Assembly (NCBI GenBank): GCA_016183765.1
Contig: JACPEA010000013.1
Location: 124,001 to 188,000, forward strand
From: Bacteroidota bacterium
Lineage (GTDB): Bacteria; Bacteroidota; Bacteroidia; Chitinophagales; Chitinophagaceae
Reading direction: 5' to 3'
DNA length: 64,000 nucleotides
This document shows positions 1 through 8,434 of the stretch, piece by piece. Each line of letters starts with the position of its first letter. The stretch's first letter is position 1. The translations under genes were made by a program, and so were the position numbers. The notes under the pieces are model-generated. The model was not told the DNA's origin. It ran no database searches and was given only the letters and a program-made list of their open reading frames with translations.

Positions 1-45
1 ATGTGGGGCGACAAAAAGGCTTACAGCCTGGCACAGGGCCAATAA
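1..45 (+). CDS. C-terminal tail of an unidentified upstream gene (partial)
   Basis: The first 14 codons of the window read MWGDKKAYSLAQGQ and then a TAA stop at 43-45. An intrinsic terminator follows 23 bp later, as expected for a real gene end. The tail is too short to identify. Its position just upstream of the E2 gene makes another pyruvate dehydrogenase subunit thinkable, but the sequence does not show it. The frame is open to the left edge of the window. Confidence 0.4.
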   Translation: MWGDKKAYSLAQGQ

Positions 46-68
46 CCCATTATTTACAGGTTTTTTAC

Positions 69-114
69 GGGTAACCGGGGTAGAACGCGCTTCTGTCCCG
101 GTTATCCTTTTTTT
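69..114 (+). terminator. Rho-independent terminator upstream of pdhC
   Basis: An 11-bp stem (GGGTAACCGGG at 69-79 with CCCGGTTATCC at 97-107, one G-U pair) is followed by seven T at 108-114. It ends the transcript of the gene whose tail is at 1-45 and separates it from pdhC. Confidence 0.75.
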
Positions 115-181
115 AGCCGGTTTAGCGTAGTTCTCTTTTTTACCGTAATTTCACGGCTCATTTTAAAAGAGCAATCGAACT

Positions 182-1807
182 ATGGCTGAAGCGATCTTAA
201 TGCCCCGCCTGAGCGACACCATGACCGAAGGTGTTATTGCCGCCTGGCATAAAAATATCGGGGATACCGTGAAGAAAGGTGATCTGTTGGCAGAAGTAGA
301 AACAGACAAAGCCACTATGGAGCTGGAAAGCTACCAGGACGGCGTTTTATTACATATAGGGACCCCTACCGGCGGTAAATTACAGGTGAACGACCTGTTG
401 GCTATTTTTGGTAAACCCGGAGAAGATATTTCAGCCTTGCTGGCAAAACATGCCGGTGGTGCCAAAGCTGCTGAAGCAGCTCCACAAGCCGCCCCTGCCG
501 CACCAGCCGCTGCTCCTGCAGCCGCATCAGCAGCATTGGATGTATCTGCTATGGAAGAAGTGGTACTGATGCCCCGCTTGAGTGATACCATGACCGAAGG
601 GGTCATTGCAGGCTGGCACAAGAATGTAGGCGACACCGTAAAAAAAGGAGAAGTACTGGCCGATATCGAAACCGATAAAGCCACTATGGAACTGGAAAGT
701 TATAAAGATGGCGTGCTGTTGTACCAGGGTGCCCAACCCGGTGAAAAGATACAGGTGAACGACCTGCTCTGCATCATCGGTAAACCAGGCCTGGATGTAA
801 ATGCCATTGTGGCCGCGGTGAAAGCCGGCGGTAGCAAAACAACAGAAGCGACGCCAGCACCGGCTGCCACTGCTTCTGTACCAGCTGCTTCTCCGGCCCC
901 TGCACCGGCAGCAGCACCTGCCGCTGTAGTGAACGAAGGAAGGATATTTGCTTCGCCACTGGCTAAGAAGATCGCCAGCGAAAAAGGGATCGACCTGCGT
1001 TACGTAAAAGGCAGCGGCGATAATGGAAGGATCACCAAAACAGACGTAAACACCTACAGCCCTGCAGCCAGCGCAGCGCCTGCGGCCAAAAGCAGTGCAC
1101 CCGTAGCGGCAGCACCAGCGGGTGTGGTAAGTTTTGATGAAGTGCCCGTATCGCAGATGCGCAAGACCATTGCCCGCCGTTTGGGCGAGAGCCTGTTCAC
1201 CGCCCCGCATTTCTACCTCACCATGACCATTGATATGGACGCAGCCGTAGCCGCCCGCGTCAGGATCAATGAAGTGGCCCCGGTTAAGATCAGCTTTAAC
1301 GATATGGTGCTGAAAGCAACGGCACTTGCCCTGAAACAGCACCCGAAAGTGAACAGCAGCTGGCTGGGCGATAAGATCCGTTACAACCATCATATCAATA
1401 TCGGGGTGGCGGTAGCGGTGGAAGATGGCCTGCTGGTTCCGGTGGTTCGTTTTGCCGATACCAAATCACTGAGCCAGATCGGAGCAGAAGTAAAAGAATA
1501 CGCACAGAAAGCAAAAGATAAAAAATTACAACCCGCCGATTGGGAAGGAAGCACGTTCACGATCTCTAACCTGGGTATGTTCGGCATCGACCAGTTCACT
1601 GCCATCATTAACCCGCCGGATTCCTGCATACTGGCAGTAGGGGGTATTTCACAGGTGCCGGTGGTGAAGAACGGACAGGTGGTTCCGGGTAATATCATGA
1701 AAGTGACCATGAGCTGCGATCACCGCTCAGTGGATGGCGCTACCGGCGCCGCTTTCCTGCAAACGCTGAAAAGCCTGCTGGAAGAGCCGTTGAGGATGTT
1801 GGTGTAA
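182..1807 (+). CDS. pdhC: Pyruvate dehydrogenase complex E2, dihydrolipoamide acetyltransferase with two lipoyl domains
   Basis: This is the E2 core of the pyruvate dehydrogenase complex, which moves acetyl groups from E1 to CoA through swinging lipoyl arms in the cytoplasm. Two lipoyl domains lie at about residues 1-80 and 124-204, each with the ETDKATMEL motif (lipoylated lysines K43 and K166). Ala/Pro-rich flexible linkers follow. The peripheral E1/E3-binding domain is at about 258-292 (FASPLAKKIASEKGID). The acetyltransferase domain ends with the catalytic HRSVDG motif (H514, D518). The 541-residue length fits a two-lipoyl E2. The ATG at 182 directly opens the first lipoyl domain. A 25-bp hairpin follows the gene. 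Confidence 0.95.
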   Translation: MAEAILMPRLSDTMTEGVIAAWHKNIGDTVKKGDLLAEVETDKATMELESYQDGVLLHIGTPTGGKLQVNDLLAIFGKPGEDISALLAKHAGGAKAAEAAPQAAPAAPAAAPAAASAALDVSAMEEVVLMPRLSDTMTEGVIAGWHKNVGDTVKKGEVLADIETDKATMELESYKDGVLLYQGAQPGEKIQVNDLLCIIGKPGLDVNAIVAAVKAGGSKTTEATPAPAATASVPAASPAPAPAAAPAAVVNEGRIFASPLAKKIASEKGIDLRYVKGSGDNGRITKTDVNTYSPAASAAPAAKSSAPVAAAPAGVVSFDEVPVSQMRKTIARRLGESLFTAPHFYLTMTIDMDAAVAARVRINEVAPVKISFNDMVLKATALALKQHPKVNSSWLGDKIRYNHHINIGVAVAVEDGLLVPVVRFADTKSLSQIGAEVKEYAQKAKDKKLQPADWEGSTFTISNLGMFGIDQFTAIINPPDSCILAVGGISQVPVVKNGQVVPGNIMKVTMSCDHRSVDGATGAAFLQTLKSLLEEPLRMLV

Positions 1808-1812
1808 TCACA

Positions 1813-1850
1813 ATGAGTGAATGATAGAATGAGTGGATGAGTGAATGAGA
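1813..1850. repeat. Low-complexity GAGTGAATGA repeat directly after pdhC
   Basis: The tract starts six bases after the pdhC stop and is built from GAGTGAATGA/GAATGAGTGG words. A 24-nt block of it is repeated exactly after the amidohydrolase gene near 58030-58060. No coding potential is visible. Confidence 0.7.
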
Positions 1851-1857
1851 ATAATAG

Positions 1858-1913
1858 GTTGTATATAAGAGAAAGGCCTTCCTGATCGGGAAGGCCTTTC
1901 TCTTATATACAAC
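1858..1913. terminator. Long perfect hairpin, probable bidirectional terminator
   Basis: Two 25-nt arms (1858-1882 and 1889-1913) are exact reverse complements around a 6-nt loop, TGATCG. The core is AAAGGCCTTCC/GGAAGGCCTTT. It lies between the convergent pdhC and metalloprotease genes, so it can stop transcription from both sides. It lacks a classical long T-run, but the T/A-rich outer stem could serve instead. Confidence 0.7.
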
Positions 1914-1942
1914 ATTCGCTATTGCCTATTGACCCGTCAATC

Positions 1943-2022
1943 GTGAGTAGTGAGTGGTGAGTAGGGAGTGATTCACAATTCACCATTGCCCATTCACTTC
2001 CTACTCACCACTCACTACTCAC
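1943..2022. repeat. Inverted GTGAGT-word repeat (28-bp arms)
   Basis: The left arm (1943-1970) and right arm (1995-2022) pair over 28 bp with one mismatch around a 24-nt loop. Both arms are made of GTGAGTAGTGAGTGGTGAG-type words. It ends nine bases from the stop of the metalloprotease gene. Related inverted repeats occur at 22680-22789 and 30184-30287. Confidence 0.8.
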
Positions 2023-2030
2023 CATTGCCA

Positions 2031-4436
2031 TCAATCAAGATCACAGCCGATGGGTGCTCCGGGGGCGATCTCTTTGGGTTGTGGTAATATGATCTCTTTT
2101 GGATTAGTGATCCGTTCTATGGCATAACTGTAATGGGCTTTCAGTCCGGGGATGTTTTTCAGCTGGACCGCATATTGCTTCAAAGACTGCAACCTGTCGA
2201 AACAGATGGCTTTCACGTTGTAGTTGGCAAGGGTACTCTGGCTCAAGCCCAGCAACCAGGTAAGTACCATCTGCTGTGTTTGTAATTGTATCTCACCTTT
2301 CAAACCTTTCTGTAAAGGCGTTTTCCAGGTTTTGGCAATGATGGCATCCAGTACATCATCCCAGCCAATGGTACCTGCCTGTGCTTTGAACTGGGTAAGG
2401 CGGTTGGCCCTTTCGGGATGGAATAGAAAAGATAACTCGAAATCTGCCAGTGCTTCTGCAGCAGCAACAGGGTCAAAACTCATACCGGTTCTTTTGGCAA
2501 ACAATTCACCTACCCCATAATACAATGGCGGACGGGGTGGTATCATTTGCATGATCTTATCAGGCATGGTCAACTGATCGGGTGATAAGCAATCCAATGC
2601 GGCCTGCAATGCTTTCTGCTGCTGGGCATTGGGTAATACCTGCGGAGTGGGCTGTTTGTCGCCACGTACACTGTAACTGTAATTCATGCCACCAATGAGT
2701 TTGATGGTTGCCTCTAACTGGTAGCGATGGTAATTATAGACAGGCACCAGTACATCTTCCAGCTTCGACAGGGGTGTGTTCATCCGGATGGCCTGTTCTG
2801 AAAACTGGTCCAGCGCTTTCTGCCGGACCTGTAATATATTTTTCAACGCATCTGTTGCATCGTTTCCATTGTCCCATAAATGTGCTTTCGGGTGAAAACC
2901 GCCTGCGGCGCGGGCATCCGCATCGGCAATGAAGAGCAAACCATTTTGGGTGTTCTCTTCCAGCAATTTGTTCAGGGCTTTGTTCTCATCGGTGCCGGGT
3001 GCAAAATGGGCATAGCCGTAGGTAATGGCGCGTTTGTCCCATTCGCCGATCTCGTTGGTATATACCTGGCTAAAGTCGATCTGTCCTTTGCTGTTCAGCA
3101 CCACATTCGGATGCGGGTAATCCATCACCGATGCACGGTTGTTGAAGCTGGATGCATAGTTGTGCTGCAGGCCCAGTGTATGACCCACTTCGTGGGCGGC
3201 CAGCTGGCGCAAACGTTGTAAAGCCGCATTTTTCATGGTCTCGGGTACGGGTTTGCCATTTTCGTATGGTGATAGCAGGCCGGTGAAAATGAGGTAATCC
3301 TGCCGTACGCGCAATGAACCCAGCGTTACCTGTCCTTTAATGATCTCGCCGGTGCGTGGATCTGTTACGGTGGCTCCATAACTCCAGCCACGTGTGGAGC
3401 GGTGTACCCAATTGATCATGTTGTACCGGATATCCATAGGGTCGGCCGTATCGGGCAATATTTTTACGATAAATGCATTTTTAAAACCGGCTGCTTCGTA
3501 AGCCTGGTTCCACCAGCGTGCGCCATCCAGCAGGGCGGAGCGGATGGGTTCGGGAGTGCCGTTATCCAGGTAATACACGATCGGTTTTACGGGTTCGCTC
3601 ATTGCGGCTGAAGGATCTTTTTTCTCCAGCCTGTGCCTGGCAATGAACATTTGTTCAATGGGCTCTGTGAATGAACTGCTGTAATCGAAATAAGAGATCC
3701 CGAAATAACCGCTGCGGATATCATATCGGCGCGGCTGGTAATGGTTATCGGGTAGCTGTACAAAAGAATGGTGCATCCGTACCGTAATGGCTTCAGCTGA
3801 AGGGGTAACACTGGTCACATTACGCCCTGCATCGCTGCCGCCAGTAAATGTGATGCTTGCCTCAAACTCACTGTTTAATGGAAAATTTTTTGTATTGGCC
3901 AGGTAGATGGCAGAACGGGGTTCACTGAATGTATAGGTTCCCTGGCGCATGGTGCGGATCCGGTCAGCAACATTCTGCGCATCGCGTACAAAAAAAGAAG
4001 TGGCATCTACGAGCAGTTTGTCGGCTTCCTCTTCATCCACAGTGAAGGCGGCGATGGTGGACTGGGCAAAGGATTCTTTCACCGCTTTCTGTTCGTTGAT
4101 ATCCTGCGAACTGGCCCGGTAGCTGTAGTTGGGCTGCACCAGGAAAAGTTTTTTACCCACTTTGTGAAAAGCCACCACACGAGAGCCTCCGATCAGCCCG
4201 CGGTCGAGACCGATATCGTTGGAACCCAGCCCGGCAGGAAGTGAATTCACGTACAGGAATTCCTGATCCAGTTTATCAACCAGTAACCACAGCTTACCGC
4301 TGGAAGCATCCCACCAGAAAGGGAAATACCCATCGTAGCGTTTCATGTTCTTGGTCTTCTCGGAAATCTTGGAAGAGCTTTGTGCCATACCTGTCAGGCA
4401 GCACATACATACCAGGGCAAGGAGGAAACTGCGCAT
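2031..4436 (-). CDS. Secreted zinc-dependent metalloprotease (DUF5117/DUF4953 type)
   Basis: The 801-residue protein has an N-terminal signal peptide (about residues 1-18, ending in GMAQ) and so acts outside the cytoplasm. A metzincin-like zinc site, HEVGHTLGLQH, supplies H415, catalytic E416, H419 and H425, and is followed by a VMDYPHP segment suggesting a Met-turn. From memory, Bacteroidota proteins of this size and layout carry an N-terminal DUF5117-like region and a C-terminal DUF4953-like region (near RPPLYYGVGELFAKRTG). Substrate unknown. The gene is transcribed alone: an intrinsic terminator precedes it at 4508-4537 and repeat hairpins follow it. Confidence 0.85.
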   Translation of the reverse strand: MRSFLLALVCMCCLTGMAQSSSKISEKTKNMKRYDGYFPFWWDASSGKLWLLVDKLDQEFLYVNSLPAGLGSNDIGLDRGLIGGSRVVAFHKVGKKLFLVQPNYSYRASSQDINEQKAVKESFAQSTIAAFTVDEEEADKLLVDATSFFVRDAQNVADRIRTMRQGTYTFSEPRSAIYLANTKNFPLNSEFEASITFTGGSDAGRNVTSVTPSAEAITVRMHHSFVQLPDNHYQPRRYDIRSGYFGISYFDYSSSFTEPIEQMFIARHRLEKKDPSAAMSEPVKPIVYYLDNGTPEPIRSALLDGARWWNQAYEAAGFKNAFIVKILPDTADPMDIRYNMINWVHRSTRGWSYGATVTDPRTGEIIKGQVTLGSLRVRQDYLIFTGLLSPYENGKPVPETMKNAALQRLRQLAAHEVGHTLGLQHNYASSFNNRASVMDYPHPNVVLNSKGQIDFSQVYTNEIGEWDKRAITYGYAHFAPGTDENKALNKLLEENTQNGLLFIADADARAAGGFHPKAHLWDNGNDATDALKNILQVRQKALDQFSEQAIRMNTPLSKLEDVLVPVYNYHRYQLEATIKLIGGMNYSYSVRGDKQPTPQVLPNAQQQKALQAALDCLSPDQLTMPDKIMQMIPPRPPLYYGVGELFAKRTGMSFDPVAAAEALADFELSFLFHPERANRLTQFKAQAGTIGWDDVLDAIIAKTWKTPLQKGLKGEIQLQTQQMVLTWLLGLSQSTLANYNVKAICFDRLQSLKQYAVQLKNIPGLKAHYSYAIERITNPKEIILPQPKEIAPGAPIGCDLD

Positions 4437-4507
4437 CGTAAATAGTTTTGGTAAAAAAGTTATCCTGTAATCAGCTTTGAAGATAAGAAGCGGAAGGGAA
4501 CCGGCAT

Positions 4508-4537
4508 AAAAAACTCCCGTCAGTTACGGACGGGAGT
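4508..4537 (-). terminator. Rho-independent terminator of the histone-like gene
   Basis: Read on the minus strand, a 9-bp stem (ACTCCCGTC/GACGGGAGT, 4513-4521 with 4529-4537) is followed by a T-run (A-run 4508-4513 on the plus strand). It lies 26 bp past the stop of the Lys/Ala-rich gene. Confidence 0.8.
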
Positions 4538-4562
4538 GAATGCTTTAGTGGGATCAGGTTGT

Positions 4563-5006
4563 TTATCCAAACAGCGTGCCCTCTGAAGAAGGAGTTTCAG
4601 AAGCCGGTGTTTCCAACACAGGTGCAGGAGCCACAGGTGCTGCAACAGGTGCGGGCGCTGGTTTCCTGGCTGCTGTTTTTTTCTTAGGAGCTGCTTTTTT
4701 GGCAACGGGTTTAGCGGCTTTTTTAGCAGGCGCTTTTTTCACTGCTTTTTTGGGAGCAGCTTTTTTAGCAGGTTTCTTGGCCGCAGCTTTCTTCACTGCT
4801 TTTTTTACGGCTGCTTTCTTTTTAGCAGGCGCTTTTTTTGCCACTTTCTTAGCAGCTTTTTTTACCGTTTTTTTAGCAGCAGCTTTTTTCTTAGCGGGTG
4901 CTTTCTTTTTAGCAGGTGCTTTTTTAGCGGCCTTCTTGGCGACTTTTTTTACTGCCTTTTTGGGAGCAGCTTTTTTAGCAGCCTTTTTTTTACTTGCTTT
5001 TGCCAT
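4563..5006 (-). CDS. Histone H1-like Lys/Ala-rich DNA-binding protein
   Basis: The 147-residue protein is almost entirely Lys, Ala and Pro. It begins MAKASKKKAAKKAAPKKAV and continues as about 12 degenerate KKAxxKKAPAKK repeats to residue ~115. A Pro/Ala linker and an acidic-polar tail (ETPSSEGTLFG) follow. Such composition is typical of eukaryotic H1 tails and bacterial H1-like proteins (Chlamydia Hc2, AlgP type) that bind and condense DNA without sequence specificity. No folded domain is visible. Repeat number probably varies between strains because the DNA is a low-complexity GCTTTTTTAGC-type repeat. The antisense strand is also open here but encodes only an Ala/Phe-rich mirror. Confidence 0.8.
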   Translation of the reverse strand: MAKASKKKAAKKAAPKKAVKKVAKKAAKKAPAKKKAPAKKKAAAKKTVKKAAKKVAKKAPAKKKAAVKKAVKKAAAKKPAKKAAPKKAVKKAPAKKAAKPVAKKAAPKKKTAARKPAPAPVAAPVAPAPVLETPASETPSSEGTLFG

Positions 5007-5104
5007 GATGGTATGGATTTGTGTTTTGGTAATGATGATAGAGGGAAGTTAAAAAAATATTTCTGTAAATCACATCATTTCTCACAAGTTAAATTTTGGT
5101 CTGT

Positions 5105-5980
5105 TTAGCGGAAGCCCTGTCTTTGCAACCATTGCACCGCCTGCATGGGCCATTGACTCAGCAGCGGATCGGTGGGCGCCATACCAAAACCATGACCCCC
5201 ATGATCGTAGATGAGCATACTGGCTTTTACATTGTTTTTTTTCAGGGCTTCGTAAAACACGATACTGTTCATCGGGGGGACGCCTTTGTCGTCATCGGCA
5301 TGCACCAGAAACACGGGTGGGGTAGCGGTGCTCACCCTGTTTTCGGTGGAGAGCGCCCGTGCCAGTGCCTCATCAGGCTTGGGTCCCAGCAGGTTATTGC
5401 GGCTGCCGCGATGTCCAAAGCTGGTATCCATGGTGATCACCGGGTAGATGAGTATGGCAAATAAGGGCCTGGTATCTATGCGTAATAAGGGGTCTTTGGC
5501 CGATGGATCTCCTTTCTGGTGAATGGTGGCTGCGGTGGAAGCCAGGTGTCCGCCGGCAGAAAAGCCCATCACCCCCGTTTTATCCGGATCGATGCCCCAT
5601 TCTGCGGCCCTTGACCGGATGATGCGGATGGCCGTTGTAACATCGTTGTACTGGGCCGGGTAACGATGTCCTTCCTGTTTTGGATTGTTCAGTCGGTACC
5701 TTAACACAAAAGCGTCCATACCGTTCTCGTTGAATAAACGGGCAGGCAGTACCCCTTCCTTTTCCCAGGCCAGGTGCTGGTAACCACCGCCCGGACAGAT
5801 GAGTACAGCGGTCTTGCCGGCAGACGGATTTTTGGAAGGGTAGTAGTCGATATAAGGAGCCGTTGTATCAAACCCTTTGATCACAATACCTTCTTCTGAA
5901 GGGTAGAGATAGATGCGTTGCTGCGAATTGGCAGATAGTTGGGCACACATAAGCAATAATGCAATAATGGATCGGTACAT
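5105..5980 (-). CDS. Secreted alpha/beta-hydrolase esterase (acetyl esterase / xylanase-associated type)
   Basis: The 291-residue protein has a signal peptide (MYRSIIALLLMCAQLSANSQ). The alpha/beta-hydrolase fold shows an oxyanion region CPGGGYQHL, the nucleophile elbow GFSAGGH (S141), an acid region HADDDKGVPP, and the catalytic His in YDHGGHGFG near the end. It resembles the acetyl-xylan/acetyl esterase group of carbohydrate-active hydrolases, so deacetylation of plant or fungal polysaccharide is the likely role (inference). It ends 98 bp beyond the histone-like gene start. It begins 7 bp after the stop of the phosphoesterase gene, so the two form an operon. Confidence 0.85.
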   Translation of the reverse strand: MYRSIIALLLMCAQLSANSQQRIYLYPSEEGIVIKGFDTTAPYIDYYPSKNPSAGKTAVLICPGGGYQHLAWEKEGVLPARLFNENGMDAFVLRYRLNNPKQEGHRYPAQYNDVTTAIRIIRSRAAEWGIDPDKTGVMGFSAGGHLASTAATIHQKGDPSAKDPLLRIDTRPLFAILIYPVITMDTSFGHRGSRNNLLGPKPDEALARALSTENRVSTATPPVFLVHADDDKGVPPMNSIVFYEALKKNNVKASMLIYDHGGHGFGMAPTDPLLSQWPMQAVQWLQRQGFR

Positions 5981-5987
5981 GGATTTC

Positions 5988-7835
5988 TTATTTGGTTTCC
6001 AGTAAAGCTACTTTACCATCCATGGTGGAAACGATAAGCTGTTTACCACTGATGGCGTTCACGGTATTTACCATGGAATTGTCGATACGGTTTGTCCAGA
6101 GATGTTGGCGGTTCTTCGGATCAATGGCATAGACTTTCCCGTTTTTGGTGCCGAAGAACACCACGCCCTCTTTCTCTACCAGCATAGAAGGTACGTGTTC
6201 ATAGCCAAAACCACAATCTATTTTCCAGTCCACTTGCTGCTTTTCACGCCCGGTGCGGAAGGCCACTACCAGGTTGTTCATGGTTTTGCCATAGATGTAT
6301 TGTCCGTCGGCAGAGATACCGATCGATTCACGCACGGTTGCTTCGTTATTGCGCCAGAGGGTAGCGCCGGTAAAAAAGTCGATGGCGGTCAGGTAACGGT
6401 CGGGGGCTGCTATGTATACCACGTCATCATGGATCACTGGTATACAGGCTGCAGGAGAGAAATTACGGACGGCGGAGCCATTGTTCCACTGCCAGGCCAG
6501 GTTGCCGGTAGCGGCATCCAGCGCATAGAGATTGCGGTCCCAGGCGCCAAAGATCAGTTTACCCCTGTGCAATACGGGGGTGCTTACCACGGGACCGTCC
6601 AATCCCGCAAACTGCCATACCTGTTCGCCCGTAGCCAGGTTCAGTGCCCTGAAATGATGATCGCTGCCACCGATATAAACGGTGTTTCCGCTGATCAGCG
6701 GGCTGCCCAGTACTGCTGCGCCGGTTGTGTATTTCCAGAGCAGTTGTCCTTTATCGGCGGAGAAACAATACACCGATCCATCGCCCGATCCCAATACCAC
6801 GCGGTTACCGCTGACTGCAGGTGAAGAATAGATGGCGCCACCGGTCTGGTACGACCATTGTTTCTTTCCTGTTTTACGATCCAGCGCATCCACCCTTCCA
6901 AGACTGTTGCCGAAGACCACCCGTTTACCCGCAAGGGCCGGGGTAGAGATCACATTGGCATCGGAAGCATAGGTCCAGCGGGCTTTTACCTGGGGAAAAC
7001 TGTCGTTGACAGCATATGAGGGCCGGTAGTAGGATTTAGAAGTATCCCAAACACGTTCACCCAGGGGTAAAGCGGTCCAGGAGGCTTTGGTAAGCACGCC
7101 CGGTGTTCTTTCGGTAAAGATCATGGAGTCGGTCCTTACATCCACCAGGTTATAACCGCCATAAGCCGCTTTAGCCCTGAGGTTGGAGCGGCCCATGACG
7201 GCAGGGATACCCTCGAAATTGAGTTTGTGGTTGTTGTGGCCATGTCCGCAGAGCGCTGCCAAAGTGTTGTGTTGTTTTAAACGGTCAATGGCTTCGTACC
7301 AGTTGTCAAGGTCTTTATCCAATGGGTAATGGTTCAGGAAGATGACTGGTTTTTTGGGATCTATCTTTTTCAGTTCCTGGTCCATCCAGTTCACGGCATC
7401 GCGTGGGATATGGCCATCGCTCATACGCACATAGGGACCCGAAGCGCAGCCCAGGAAAGTGATGCCGTTGTAATCGAAGATGAATTTATCGTACCCGAAT
7501 ACCTGCCCGAAACTGACGCCGCCGCTTTCGCTCCAGCCGCTGTCGTGGTTGCCGGGGATGATATAGTAAGAAACTTTTAATCCGTCGAGTATCTCTTTGG
7601 CCAGCCTGATCTCGGCATTGGTGCCCAGTTCGGTGATATCACCCGTGATCACTACAAAAGCGATATCGGTCATCTGGTTGATATCGGCTACGGTACGGCG
7701 CAGGTCTTCTTCTGCCCCGCCATTGGGCGAACCGATATGGGTATCGGAAATGAAAGCAAAACGGAAGGGTTTCCATTGTGAAAAAGAAAGGGAGACCACG
7801 AACAAAAAACAGCATAATAGGAGGGATCTTTTCAT
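5988..7835 (-). CDS. Secreted calcineurin-like phosphoesterase fused to a PQQ-type beta-propeller
   Basis: After a signal peptide (ending SLSFSQ), residues ~25-260 form a metallophosphoesterase: FISDTHIGS, VVITGDIT, IPGNHDSG, FLNHYPLD and CGHGHNNH supply the two-metal site. Residues ~285-615 are a PQQ/BamB-like propeller with repeated blades of the type RVVLGSGDGSVYCFSADKGQLLWKYTTG, shown here only in part: GSGDGSVYCF and KGQLLWKY. Propellers of this kind often bind polymers or partner proteins. The fusion implies a periplasmic or surface phosphoesterase docked by its propeller; substrate unknown. It is first in a two-gene operon with the esterase, 7 bp apart. Confidence 0.85.
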   Translation of the reverse strand: MKRSLLLCCFLFVVSLSFSQWKPFRFAFISDTHIGSPNGGAEEDLRRTVADINQMTDIAFVVITGDITELGTNAEIRLAKEILDGLKVSYYIIPGNHDSGWSESGGVSFGQVFGYDKFIFDYNGITFLGCASGPYVRMSDGHIPRDAVNWMDQELKKIDPKKPVIFLNHYPLDKDLDNWYEAIDRLKQHNTLAALCGHGHNNHKLNFEGIPAVMGRSNLRAKAAYGGYNLVDVRTDSMIFTERTPGVLTKASWTALPLGERVWDTSKSYYRPSYAVNDSFPQVKARWTYASDANVISTPALAGKRVVFGNSLGRVDALDRKTGKKQWSYQTGGAIYSSPAVSGNRVVLGSGDGSVYCFSADKGQLLWKYTTGAAVLGSPLISGNTVYIGGSDHHFRALNLATGEQVWQFAGLDGPVVSTPVLHRGKLIFGAWDRNLYALDAATGNLAWQWNNGSAVRNFSPAACIPVIHDDVVYIAAPDRYLTAIDFFTGATLWRNNEATVRESIGISADGQYIYGKTMNNLVVAFRTGREKQQVDWKIDCGFGYEHVPSMLVEKEGVVFFGTKNGKVYAIDPKNRQHLWTNRIDNSMVNTVNAISGKQLIVSTMDGKVALLETK

Positions 7836-7917
7836 GCAAGAAAGATAAGCAGGAATGGTGAATGAACTATTCCGGAATGCGTTATATCTCCGTGATTTTG
7901 TTTCGTAACTTCATCAT

Positions 7918-8277
7918 ATGAAAAAAACAGTGGTGCTCGGGGCATCTGAGAACCCCGAAAGATATAGTTATCTCGCCGTTGAAAAACTGAAACGTTACGG
8001 ACATCCGGTGGTGGCCATCGGCCGGCAGGAAGGAAAGATCGGCGATACACCGATCATTGCAGCACATCCGGCAGAGAAGGAGGTGGATACGGTAACCTTG
8101 TACCTGAACCCGCAGCTGCAGAAGCAGTATTACGATTATATCCTGTCGCTGCATCCCAAACGGATCGTCTTTAATCCCGGTACAGAAAACACGGAACTTT
8201 CCAGCCTCGCCAGGGCCAATGGTATTGAACCGCTGGAAGCCTGTACCCTGGTATTACTGGGTACTGGACAGTATTGA
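7918..8277 (+). CDS. CoA-binding domain protein (YccU-like)
   Basis: The 119-residue protein is a single Rossmann-like CoA-binding domain. It opens with KKTVVLGASENPERYSY (nucleotide-binding glycine turn), and later shows VVAIGRQ and FNPGTENTEL. Such stand-alone domains resemble the N-terminal part of succinyl-CoA synthetase alpha; they bind CoA, but their role is not defined. The ATG at 7918 follows an 82-bp divergent gap from the phosphoesterase start. The next gene starts 157 bp downstream, so this may be a single-gene transcript. Confidence 0.8.
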   Translation: MKKTVVLGASENPERYSYLAVEKLKRYGHPVVAIGRQEGKIGDTPIIAAHPAEKEVDTVTLYLNPQLQKQYYDYILSLHPKRIVFNPGTENTELSSLARANGIEPLEACTLVLLGTGQY

Positions 8278-8434
8278 TGACCGGCTACTGTTACAGTTCA
8301 TTCAATCTAATGGAACTGCGGGTGGGTGGCGTTTTGCACCTGACCATAGAAATTGTCGGGTAACTGTTGCGGCATGGTTTTGTTTCTCATTAATCTGTAA
8401 CTTCCGCTACACTGCTTATAAACAGTGGCCGCAT

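Noticed and set aside
527-1393. Minus-strand 288-codon frame across pdhC
   Set aside because: Antisense shadow of the E2 gene; contains long Cys/Gly/Arg tracts typical of antisense of Ala/Pro linkers.
4576-5052. Plus-strand 158-codon frame, Ala/Phe/Leu-rich, looking like a membrane protein
   Set aside because: It is the exact antisense of the Lys/Ala-repeat histone-like gene; Phe and Ala arise as mirror of Lys and Ala codons. The minus-strand gene has a terminator and a sensible start.
8219-8434. Extended start of the GH95 gene overlapping the CoA-binding gene
   Set aside because: The ATG at 8435 gives a proper signal peptide; the 72 upstream codons cover the 3' end of the preceding gene and the gap.
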